Origin: Clostridia bacterium
Lineage (GTDB): Bacteria > Bacillota > Clostridia > Monoglobales > Monoglobaceae
Direction of reading: 5' to 3'
DNA: 52,229 nt
NCBI GenBank assembly: GCA_017397725.1
Contig: JAFQIA010000025.1
Span: 1 to 52,229, forward strand
The notes below the pieces were generated by a model. The model saw nothing but the letters and a program-made list of their open reading frames with translations, searched no databases and was not told where the DNA came from. Within the stretch, counting starts at the first letter, position 1. Each line of letters begins with the position of its first letter. A program made the translations under genes and the position numbers. Of the stretch, positions 45,783 to 52,116 are shown piece after piece.

Positions 45783-46688
45783 CTAATCGTTGATGCGCTT
45801 GTCGACCATAAAGTAGATAAATGTCAGAACCGACAACAGACAGAAGGTAATCACGCCAAGCGCAAGGGACTTTTCATACTGTCCGTATTTGAATGCGTAA
45901 AAATAGTTGGTCAATCCCAAAGACATCGATGCACCATTGGGACCCCCGCTGGTCATAACAAGAGGCTGCTCGGTTACATTGAATACCGCGATAATCTGAT
46001 TGATGAGCAGAAGCAACAAAACGCCCCGCATATGAGGGAAAAGTACGTACCGAATTCTGCCGAACAAGCCTGCGCCGTCAAGCCGCGCCGCCTCATACAG
46101 TTCCTGATTCACCCCTTGGAGGGTACTTAAGTACATCACCAAGGTACGACCAAAGGTGTTCCATGTCATACTGATGATAATCAACGGAATGACCTGATCC
46201 TTATTGCTGAGCCAAGTAGTTGCCTCGGCACCGAACATATACCGCACCATATTCAAAAGGCCGCCGGAACCATCCATATAAGCAATCTTCCAAATCAGAC
46301 AGGTTGCAATGCCAGGGATAATAACCGGCAGATATGTAGAAATTTTGAAAAAGCTTTTGCAATGTACCAATTCGTTCATCATAACTGCACAGATAAACGG
46401 AAGCGGGAATCCAATCACCAGCGACCAGAATACATACTGTACAGTGTTCCACAAAGTCTGCAGAAAGTTGGTGTCGGTCAACACATCCTTGTAGTTTGAA
46501 ACCCCTATAAAGATTGCGGGACTGAATCCGTCCAGACTGAAAAAAGAATATGCAATTCCTATGATAATCGGACGCCATATGATGTAGGTGAACAAAAGCA
46601 CAGACGGCAATATTAACACCCAGCCCGAAATGTTACGATTAAGCACGCCCTTAAGCTTTCCCTGTCCTTTTTTTGCATTCTTTTGCAT
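45783..46688 (-). CDS. ABC sugar transporter permease, MalF/UgpA type
   Basis: The protein of about 301 residues has six membrane segments (first ISGWVLILPSVLLFTYIIW) and the EAA motif QELYEAARLDGAGLFGRIRYVLFPHM. The ATG at 46688 is preferred because AGGAAGGGAAG lies about eight bases upstream; an upstream in-frame codon at 46718 would sit before that signal. It is the first gene of the transporter unit, with a candidate promoter and operator in the 276-base gap upstream (46689-46964). Confidence 0.93.
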   Translation of the reverse strand: MQKNAKKGQGKLKGVLNRNISGWVLILPSVLLFTYIIWRPIIIGIAYSFFSLDGFSPAIFIGVSNYKDVLTDTNFLQTLWNTVQYVFWSLVIGFPLPFICAVMMNELVHCKSFFKISTYLPVIIPGIATCLIWKIAYMDGSGGLLNMVRYMFGAEATTWLSNKDQVIPLIIISMTWNTFGRTLVMYLSTLQGVNQELYEAARLDGAGLFGRIRYVLFPHMRGVLLLLLINQIIAVFNVTEQPLVMTSGGPNGASMSLGLTNYFYAFKYGQYEKSLALGVITFCLLSVLTFIYFMVDKRIND

Positions 46689-46780
46689 ATACCAATCTTC
46701 CCTTCCTAAGTCAGACAACGATGCTTTTCTATGTCATCTTCACAATTATTTTTTGAACACACTAGCCTCAGCTTGATTAT

Positions 46781-46849
46781 ATTATACAAAAAATCAAAGT
46801 TTTCCGTCTACACAGATTTGGTTATCTTTTAGCACAAATCCACGATTTT
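46781..46849 (-). promoter_or_regulatory. Candidate promoter and AraC-type site for the ABC transporter operon
   Basis: On the - strand TATAAT lies at 46786-46781 without a good TTGACA, as expected for an activator-dependent promoter. The motif CTTTTAGCACAAATCCACG (46826-46844) is close to the one in the GH4/AraC gap. Its GCAC begins 46 bases upstream of the -10 box, the same distance as in front of the nagB-like gene. A second similar stretch, TTTGGTTATTCTTCGCAC, starts near 46887. The rest of the gap holds only the palindrome at 46924. Confidence 0.5.
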
Positions 46850-46923
46850 TTGTTGAAACATTTTCCTTTATATGAATATTTTATATTTTGGTTATTCTTC
46901 GCACCTGCCCAAAAAAGTCTTCA

Positions 46924-46936
46924 CTTGACCGTCAAG
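46924..46936. promoter_or_regulatory. Perfect palindrome, possible operator
   Basis: CTTGAC-C-GTCAAG is a perfect inverted repeat around one base. It lies between the Gfo/Idh stop codon and the transporter promoter. It has the symmetry of a LacI/GntR-type site but no such regulator is encoded in the window. Confidence 0.3.
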
Positions 46937-46964
46937 ACAGGGAGAAAACTCATAAGCACTTTTT

Positions 46965-48092
46965 TTATATATCGCAGAACAAAAACCGCTCTGCCGACTT
47001 CTTTGCCATCAAGCACATTTTTGCGCTCAGGATTCCCGACACCAAATCCGTGTAAGAAACATCCTTGCCCCGCACCACGTCCGCAAAATTCTTCACCAGC
47101 AAATCGTCTCCGCCAAAATGCATTCCGCTGGTTCCTATATGGCAGGTTTCGATGCGGTCCTCATTGTGATAGTAGATTTTGATTTCCCCTGTGTTAAAGT
47201 CAAATTCCAAGGTCGCATCATAGCTGATCAGCCTTGCGCCCCGTTTCCCTGCGCCCCGTCTTACAATGAAGTCCTGAGAATATGCCACGTGCATCCCACT
47301 TTCATACAGGATAATGGCACTGGAACTGTCCTCGTTTCCTGTATCCTTGGCAAAACAACAAAAATCCTTGATTTCATAGGGGTCGCCCTCAATGATATTG
47401 ATGTTGTTGACCCCCTCAGGGCAGGTTTCTCTCTTTTCACAGTCCTTGCACCGAAGCCCCTCAGGCATATCTCCCTTGAAAATCTGCTTGGATTTGATGG
47501 CACAAACCCTCATCGGCTTGTTATCCCCCAACAGGTAATTGATATAATCAAAATCGTGGGTCGCCTTTTGAAGCAACAATCCTCCGGTTTCCTCTTCATC
47601 CCGATACCATTTGTGATAATAACCGCGGGCATAATTCACATTGTTATACGCCTGTATGTGCTCAATCTTTCCAATCCTGCCAGAATCAATGATTTCCTTG
47701 ACGCATTGGGTCATCCGGCACATCCGGAGAGGAAAGGAAACCACCACTTTATGGTTCATCGGCAACAAGGTTTGTAGTTTCTCCAAATCCTCTTCTTTAG
47801 TGCATACCGGTTTTTCCAAAAACATCGGGATGCCGTATTCCCCCACCAAAAGTGCATACTGGGTATGGGTGGAACATCTGGTCCCGATAAACACCCCGTC
47901 GAGTTTTTCTTTTTCCAGCATCTCTTTTGCGTCTTGGTAATAGTTCACATTCTCAATTTCGGCAAACCGCTTTTGGGCAAGTTCCACATCCGTATCACAA
48001 ATGGCAGTCAGCTGAAAATCGTCACTTTGGATTAGTTGTTTTGCAAGAGGGGCAACTCTCCGCCCCGCTCCTATCATTGCTATGTTATACAT
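46965..48092 (-). CDS. Gfo/Idh/MocA family oxidoreductase with a cysteine cluster
   Basis: The 375-residue protein begins YNIAMIGAGRRVAPLAKQLI, a Rossmann nucleotide-binding start, and has FLEKPVCT with the family lysine and a later KATHDFDYINYLLGD substrate-site segment. An insertion with CKDCEKRETCPEG (CxxC-x5-C) and then DFCCFAKDT occurs near residues 220-255; four or five cysteines so close could bind zinc or an iron-sulfur centre. AGGTGA precedes the ATG. It follows nagA by 8 bases, so the order nagB-like, nagA, oxidoreductase is one unit. Oxidation of an amino sugar or uronic acid derivative would fit the context but is inference. Confidence 0.87.
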   Translation of the reverse strand: MYNIAMIGAGRRVAPLAKQLIQSDDFQLTAICDTDVELAQKRFAEIENVNYYQDAKEMLEKEKLDGVFIGTRCSTHTQYALLVGEYGIPMFLEKPVCTKEEDLEKLQTLLPMNHKVVVSFPLRMCRMTQCVKEIIDSGRIGKIEHIQAYNNVNYARGYYHKWYRDEEETGGLLLQKATHDFDYINYLLGDNKPMRVCAIKSKQIFKGDMPEGLRCKDCEKRETCPEGVNNINIIEGDPYEIKDFCCFAKDTGNEDSSSAIILYESGMHVAYSQDFIVRRGAGKRGARLISYDATLEFDFNTGEIKIYYHNEDRIETCHIGTSGMHFGGDDLLVKNFADVVRGKDVSYTDLVSGILSAKMCLMAKKSAERFLFCDI

Positions 48093-48100
48093 TTTATCAC

Positions 48101-49264
48101 CTATTTCACAATTTCTCCGCCCAGAAGGACACGAGAGATTTTAAGGTCATTCCCGAACATCACCATATCCGCAGAAAAACCTTGTTGCAATCTACCTTTG
48201 TTGCTGATTCCAAGGGTTTTAGCAGGGGTTTCGGTCAGCATAGTCACGGTGTCTGCCACCGAAAGGCCGTAATGGTTTACCCCTTTTTCCAGAAGGGTTG
48301 CCGTTGTGGCAACACTCCCGGCAAAGGAGGAACGGTCGGTCAATTTTGCAACACCATCCTCCACAATGATGCGATTTTCAGGGGTTTTTGCCCCTAGCCA
48401 GCTTTCCGTCGCATCGGTGCCTGCAGGTCGAAGTGCATCGGTAACCAAACAAACCTTATCGATTCCCTTGATCTTTACCGCCAACTGAAACGCCTCAACC
48501 GCAACGTGCTTGCCGTCTGCAATCAGTTCCACTACCGTATTATCATCCAGATACGCAGCCTCCAGCACCCCCGCCGTCACCACCTGCTTGATTTTTCTCA
48601 CCGATGGTGTAGCGTTGTATAAATGAGTCACAAGAGAAAATCCATTTTTCATAGCTTTCAGCGCCACATCGCAGGTGGCATCGCTATGTCCAATCGACAT
48701 ATGAATCCCGTTTTGGAGCATCACCTTCGCAAATTGGTCCATCCCTGCAAGCTCAGGCGCCGCAGTAATCCGTTTCAAAATTCCTTTTCCTTGGGATAAA
48801 AGGATTTCGGTTTCTTCCTCCGAGGGATTGCGGAGCAGGCTTTCGTTGTGCGCACCCTTTTGCTTTTTGGAAATATAGGGTCCCTCCAGATGGAGTCCGT
48901 AAAAATTGGGGCAGTCGGATGCTACCAAACAATAGGTTTCCATCAATTTTTGAATGTCTGCCAGGGACGAGGAAACCGCGGTGGGCAGCATGGTTGTGGT
49001 GCCATTTACAAGGTGGGTGTGAGATATTTGCCGAAGGGCCTCCACCGTACAGTCCATGCAATCATACCCGCCCCCGCCGTGAAGGTGAATGTCAATAAAA
49101 CCCGGGGCAACATACTGTCCTGCGGCATCCACCCGTAAGGTGTTTTCGGGAATTTCTCCACGGAAATCGGTGTCCACAATTTCTCCCCCGCAAAGGAGGA
49201 TATTTCTTTTGTCAATCTTCCGGTCAATCACGGCATTGCCGTTTTCTATCAATGTGTATTTCAT
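48101..49264 (-). CDS. nagA: N-acetylglucosamine-6-phosphate deacetylase
   Basis: The protein of about 387 residues has the amidohydrolase metal-site motifs of NagA: GFIDIHLHGGGGYDCMD, GLHLEGPYIS, SIGHSDATCDVA, LVTHLYNATP and CLVTDALRPAG (catalytic aspartate). The enzyme removes acetate from GlcNAc-6-phosphate in the cytoplasm and feeds NagB. The ATG at 49264 begins one base after the stop of the nagB-like gene, so translation is coupled. A longer reading frame from 49336 would overlap that gene and has no start signal. The next gene is the oxidoreductase. Confidence 0.92.
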   Translation of the reverse strand: MKYTLIENGNAVIDRKIDKRNILLCGGEIVDTDFRGEIPENTLRVDAAGQYVAPGFIDIHLHGGGGYDCMDCTVEALRQISHTHLVNGTTTMLPTAVSSSLADIQKLMETYCLVASDCPNFYGLHLEGPYISKKQKGAHNESLLRNPSEEETEILLSQGKGILKRITAAPELAGMDQFAKVMLQNGIHMSIGHSDATCDVALKAMKNGFSLVTHLYNATPSVRKIKQVVTAGVLEAAYLDDNTVVELIADGKHVAVEAFQLAVKIKGIDKVCLVTDALRPAGTDATESWLGAKTPENRIIVEDGVAKLTDRSSFAGSVATTATLLEKGVNHYGLSVADTVTMLTETPAKTLGISNKGRLQQGFSADMVMFGNDLKISRVLLGGEIVK

Positions 49265-49265
49265 A

Positions 49266-50114
49266 TTATTTGTTATACACCCTGATTTCGGGGATTGGTG
49301 ATTCCAACGCAACCGCCGCTGCATACAGCATCGCATCCTGGTGCTTCTGGAACAGGGAACAAGGCACCTTGGCGCTAACCTCCCCGTGGAGCACCTTTCT
49401 CAATGCCCCTGCGTTCCAGTCCCGAGGCATACACATTCTTACCTTTTCCGCCATAAACATTTCTTTCATTCCCACGGTGATACAGTATTTGGGAATAGCG
49501 TTGAGGTCACCGCCGCAGTTCATAAAACTGTTGATGGTTCGAGTTTCTCTGGAAACCGCAAGCACTCTTGTTGGTCTATTCAAAAATTCTTCGTTAGATA
49601 CGTCTTCACCCTCTTCCGGAGGTTCGTTGAAAGCATAATGTCCGTTGATGCCTACACCTCCAAAAACCATATCCAGTTTGCCGAATTTTTGAATCAACTC
49701 CATGGGTTTTTCAGGATGGTCGGGGTCGGGGAAATACCGATTCTCTGGCAGAACATTCAGCTCCTCATCAATTTGGCTGTAAAAAATGCGATCCATTCCG
49801 CCACGGAAGGACAGCGGGTCATGAATGTCTATGTACTTTTTGTCATCAGTCAGATACTCATCCATATTGATGAAAGTACAGTTTTTCAGGCTGATTCTGT
49901 ATTTGTTTATAAGATACACCAGTCTGCTATAAGGACCAATAGGCCCGTAGGGAACCACCATCAGGGTAGGTTCATTCTTGCGATTGTTTTCTGCGATGGC
50001 TTCAAGAACCTCAATCGCTACCTTCCAGTACATATCCACCTCGTGGTCACAAACATTCAGTTTGATATTACTTCCTTTGCCCAAATCATCTTTTTTTATC
50101 TTGTTAATATCCAT
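49266..50114 (-). CDS. Glucosamine-6-phosphate deaminase/isomerase-like protein with altered active site
   Basis: The 282-residue protein has the NagB/SugarP isomerase fold. INMDEYL supplies the catalytic aspartate equivalent to D72 of E. coli NagB. The active-site loop reads GVGINGHYAFNEP: H143 and E148 equivalents are kept, but the aspartate usually before GH (D141) is asparagine. The SRETRTIN segment keeps the phosphate-binding arginine, while the position of K208 appears changed (MPRDWNAGAL). AGGAGG precedes the ATG. It is the first gene of the nagB-nagA-oxidoreductase unit, divergent from the second AraC gene. It probably acts on a hexosamine phosphate or related sugar, but the substitutions leave the reaction open. 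Confidence 0.8.
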   Translation of the reverse strand: MDINKIKKDDLGKGSNIKLNVCDHEVDMYWKVAIEVLEAIAENNRKNEPTLMVVPYGPIGPYSRLVYLINKYRISLKNCTFINMDEYLTDDKKYIDIHDPLSFRGGMDRIFYSQIDEELNVLPENRYFPDPDHPEKPMELIQKFGKLDMVFGGVGINGHYAFNEPPEEGEDVSNEEFLNRPTRVLAVSRETRTINSFMNCGGDLNAIPKYCITVGMKEMFMAEKVRMCMPRDWNAGALRKVLHGEVSAKVPCSLFQKHQDAMLYAAAVALESPIPEIRVYNK

Positions 50115-50142
50115 TTGGAAATACCTCCTTTTCGTTTGTTAA

Positions 50143-50207
50143 ATCATAACATTTGCCCAATTTGAAGTATATGGTTTTTTTCGCTTATTTTTTGCACTTT
50201 TCTGCTA
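50143..50207 (-). promoter_or_regulatory. Promoter and candidate AraC site of the nagB-like operon
   Basis: On the - strand TATGAT (50148-50143) is a -10 box about 30 bases before the nagB-like ATG, with no good -35. A T-rich run then GCAC at 50194-50197, then ten bases and TTGA, matches the motif seen at 25732 and 46826. The GCAC is 46 bases from this -10 box, the same distance as at the transporter promoter. Confidence 0.5.
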
Positions 50208-50236
50208 TTGACGAAACACCCGCTTTGTGCTATGAT
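50208..50236 (+). promoter_or_regulatory. Sigma-A promoter of the second AraC gene
   Basis: TTGACG (50208-50213) and TATGAT (50231-50236) are 17 bases apart, the same -35 box and spacing as the first AraC gene's promoter. AAAAGGAG precedes the ATG at 50259. Confidence 0.8.
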
Positions 50237-50258
50237 GAGAGAAAAAAGGAGTTTTGTT

Positions 50259-51083
50259 ATGAAAACACCCAGTTCAGAGGCCCTTTCCAATGAATATCTC
50301 CACGTAAACAGCTGCGGATGCGAGCATTTATACGGACAAAATGTAGGCAGTCTGCGTCCTGACGGGCGTATTGACTACCACCTGTTATACATCTCAGAGG
50401 GATGTTGCTATGTCACCGAAAATGGCCAGGAAATCCCCGCCCCCACCGGTTCGGTCATTGTCTATCTTCCAAGGGAGCGGCAGGAATATAAGTTCCGCGC
50501 TGATGTAAACTCCACCTCCTATTTTATCCACTTCACCGGAACCGCATGCGAAGAACTTTTGCAAAAGTTACATCTGGATAGTGGCAGAATCTTTTTGGTA
50601 GGCAAAAGCAGGCGGATTGAAAATGCATTGAATCACTTGATTGACGAGTTCCATCTAAAATTGCCTTTTTATGAATCTCCCTGCCACGGACATCTATTGG
50701 TGGTGTTATCCCTGATTGCACGAAGAATGGCCCATTCCCAATCAGTTACCGAGCTCCGTTCCAGAAAACTGATTGAGGAAAGCTGTCGGTATATGTACGC
50801 AAACTATTCCAAGAATATTACCATCACGGAATATGCCAGAATGTGCAACCTGAGCGAAAGCCGTTTTTCCCATCTCTTCAAGGAACACACCGGCTTGACT
50901 CCCATCCAATATATTTTGAATATCAAAATTCAAAGAGCCAAGGAGCTTTTGGAGAACACTGACCTGCCCATTTTGCAAATCAGCGAAATCATCGGGATGC
51001 AGAGCCAGAATTACTTCAGTCGCATCTTCAAAAAACATACCGGTCTTTCCCCGCTCAAATACCGAAATCCAGAGAGAAAATAA
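50259..51083 (+). CDS. AraC family transcriptional regulator, paralog of the one at 25807
   Basis: The 274-residue protein has a cupin-like N-terminal domain (LRPDGRIDYHLLYISEGCCY) and two C-terminal helix-turn-helix motifs (YARMCNLSESRFSHLFKEHTGLT and ISEIIGMQSQNYFSRIFKKHTGLSP). The ATG at 50259 is downstream of a good promoter and follows AAAAGGAG; an upstream in-frame codon at 50208 falls inside the promoter and is rejected. It is divergent from the nagB-nagA unit. It shares the segment EYLHVNSC and most of the DNA-binding residues with the other AraC, consistent with duplication within the locus and overlapping targets. Confidence 0.92.
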   Translation: MKTPSSEALSNEYLHVNSCGCEHLYGQNVGSLRPDGRIDYHLLYISEGCCYVTENGQEIPAPTGSVIVYLPRERQEYKFRADVNSTSYFIHFTGTACEELLQKLHLDSGRIFLVGKSRRIENALNHLIDEFHLKLPFYESPCHGHLLVVLSLIARRMAHSQSVTELRSRKLIEESCRYMYANYSKNITITEYARMCNLSESRFSHLFKEHTGLTPIQYILNIKIQRAKELLENTDLPILQISEIIGMQSQNYFSRIFKKHTGLSPLKYRNPERK

Positions 51084-51121
51084 AGCACAAAGACGGAACT
51101 GAGAAAAGCACAGTAACATAA

Positions 51122-51149
51122 ATGGCACGGACAAAAAAATCCGTGCCAT
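51122..51149 (+). terminator. Hairpin after the second AraC gene, possible weak terminator
   Basis: A 10-bp perfect stem (ATGGCACGGA at 51122-51131 with TCCGTGCCAT at 51140-51149) surrounds a CAAAAAAA loop. Only a short T run follows (GGCTTTTGGG), so termination may be weak. The strong terminator at 51251 lies behind it. Confidence 0.55.
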
Positions 51150-51211
51150 GGCTTTTGGGTATATCAAAATATGATACGCCTTAAACAAAGAAAAGGGGCA
51201 TAAAAATCTGT

Positions 51212-51236
51212 CTGTGGGATCACATGTGGTCAAAAA
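51212..51236. repeat. 25-bp direct repeat, copy 1
   Basis: This begins CTGTGGGATCACATGTGG and is repeated exactly at 51446-51470, 234 bases away. The centre GATCACATGTGGTC is nearly palindromic. The two copies flank the tRNA remnant and its terminator. Confidence 0.9.
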
Positions 51237-51250
51237 GGTATACAAAAAAC

Positions 51251-51288
51251 AAAACCCTTTGAAACCTGACGGTTTCAAAGGGTTTTTT
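51251..51288. terminator. Strong bidirectional terminator beside the tRNA remnant
   Basis: A 16-bp perfect stem (AAAACCCTTTGAAACC at 51251-51266, its complement at 51271-51286) with a TGAC loop ends in a T tract at 51283-51288, and A-rich sequence precedes it. It would stop + strand transcripts from AraC and was probably also the - strand terminator of the original tRNA-Pro gene. Confidence 0.92.
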
Positions 51289-51332
51289 GGTCGAGGTGAC
51301 AGGATTTGAACCTGCGACCCCTTCGTCCCGAA
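51288..51332 (-). pseudogene. 3' half of a tRNA-Pro(CGG) gene, truncated
   Basis: Read on the - strand, this is the end of a tRNA: anticodon loop TTCGGGA (anticodon CGG), variable region, T arm GCAGGTTCAAATCCTGT, acceptor strand and an encoded CCA, followed at once by a terminator. It closely resembles bacterial tRNA-Pro. The 5' half is missing: the bases before the anticodon loop (51333 onward) do not pair as an anticodon stem, and no D arm or matching acceptor strand follows within 100 bases. Integrating elements that use a tRNA 3' end leave exactly such a duplicate at one boundary. Confidence 0.82.
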
Positions 51333-51445
51333 CACGCTCTAAAGCCTGATATATAGCGTTTTTTGCTTTTTTTAGCCCTTTTTGCTACATTCAACATACT
51401 CTTTAGACATTTTATCTCCACTGTTTCCATATACTCCAGAGCTAA

Positions 51446-51470
51446 CTGTGGGATCACATGTGGTCAAAAA
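51446..51470. repeat. 25-bp direct repeat, copy 2
   Basis: This is an exact copy of 51212-51236. It lies on the other side of the tRNA-Pro remnant. The stretch 51333-51445 between the remnant and this copy is AT-rich and holds no gene I can support. Confidence 0.9.
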
Positions 51471-51472
51471 AG

Positions 51473-51520
51473 CTCTTCCGTAATAGGACTAAAATAAAAC
51501 CTTTGCGGAAGAGTTTTTTT
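51473..51520. terminator. Hairpin with T tract
   Basis: CTCTTCCG (51473-51480) pairs with CGGAAGAG (51506-51513) and is followed by seven T residues; A residues precede the left arm. The 25-base loop is long for a terminator but the overall form is right. The following 100 bases are AT-rich with no gene I can support. Confidence 0.6.
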
Positions 51521-51625
51521 AATTATCATATCAAAATTTATTATACATTAACCAAAGAAAATTGCACTGTTAAAACCATTATAAAAATTCCTTACATCAA
51601 TTGTAAACTGAAATGCAATATAACG

Positions 51626-51670
51626 AAAATCAAGCGAAGTCTTGATTTTTTTGTCGAATAGGTGTATAAT
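51626..51670 (+). promoter_or_regulatory. XRE promoter with an overlapping hairpin
   Basis: TTGATT (51642-51647) and TATAAT (51665-51670) are 17 bases apart. A 9-bp inverted repeat (AAAATCAAG at 51626-51634, CTTGATTTT at 51641-51649) covers the -35 box. The repeat could be a repressor operator in DNA, possibly for the XRE protein itself, or the end of an upstream transcript. Confidence 0.65.
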
Positions 51671-51699
51671 TAATACATAAATTTTCGGAGGCTTATGCT

Positions 51700-51909
51700 A
51701 TGGTAACATATCAAAGACTATGGGAAACATTGAAGAAAAGGAATATTCGCAAGCATGACCTAATGGAACTTGCAGATATATCCTCAACAACTTTAACAAA
51801 GCTTAATAAAAATGAGATAGTAGCATTGACCATTCTTATAAAGATTTGTAAAGCTCTTAACTGTCAGATTGAAGATGTTGTTGAGGTTAAAGATGAGACA
51901 CTTGTATGA
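51700..51909 (+). CDS. Small XRE (Cro/CI-type) transcriptional regulator
   Basis: The 69-residue protein is a single helix-turn-helix domain: RKHDLMELADISSTTLTKLNKN is the DNA-binding unit, followed by TILIKICKALNCQIEDVVE, typical of the short YozG-like XRE proteins of Firmicutes. Such proteins often sit in mobile elements or beside restriction and defence genes. CGGAGG is eight bases before the ATG and a consensus promoter lies upstream. The gene is on the right side of the tRNA remnant, presumably inside the inserted DNA. Confidence 0.9.
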   Translation: MVTYQRLWETLKKRNIRKHDLMELADISSTTLTKLNKNEIVALTILIKICKALNCQIEDVVEVKDETLV

Positions 51910-51924
51910 TATACATATGCAAAA

Positions 51925-52110
51925 ATGCGGAATGGTATGACGGACTATGAGTGTACTTTACTTGTTGGAAGACCAAACGCACCGTCAGTATATTCGTTAA
52001 ACAACAGACCTGATCTTGCGAAACAAAGACAGAAAAAAGTCATAGTATGTATGGTAGAGGTCGAATACATAACCGAAGATGAAGCAAAAGAAATATTAGG
52101 AGAGGAGTAA
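51925..52110 (+). CDS. Small protein of unknown function (61 residues)
   Basis: The 61-residue reading frame starts 16 bases after the XRE stop, in the same frame, and ends 6 bases before the next ATG, with AGGAGAGGAG overlapping its end. It is charged, with a central basic stretch (RPDLAKQRQKKV) and an acidic C-terminus (YITEDEAKEILGEE) that looks helical. I do not recognise it. No strong ribosome binding site precedes its start, so it may be coupled to the XRE gene or start at a later ATG (51937). Its tight position between XRE and the metallo-beta-lactamase-fold gene argues that it is real. Confidence 0.6.
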   Translation: MRNGMTDYECTLLVGRPNAPSVYSLNNRPDLAKQRQKKVIVCMVEVEYITEDEAKEILGEE

Positions 52111-52116
52111 GTGAAT

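Noticed and set aside
50742..51335. 197-codon - strand frame over the second AraC gene and beyond
   Set aside because: It runs antisense through AraC, two hairpins and a terminator; no family features.
51275..51457. 60-codon - strand frame ending GRRGRRFKSCHLDQ
   Set aside because: Its C-terminal part is a translation of the tRNA-Pro remnant, a common annotation artefact.
51212..51470. Possible CRISPR array because of exact short repeats
   Set aside because: Only two copies, 234 bases apart, with a tRNA remnant and a terminator between them; no spacer-repeat periodicity and no cas genes.
51458..51661. 67-codon + strand frame starting in the direct repeat
   Set aside because: It passes through a terminator hairpin, is very AT-rich, and overlaps the XRE promoter; no support for coding.
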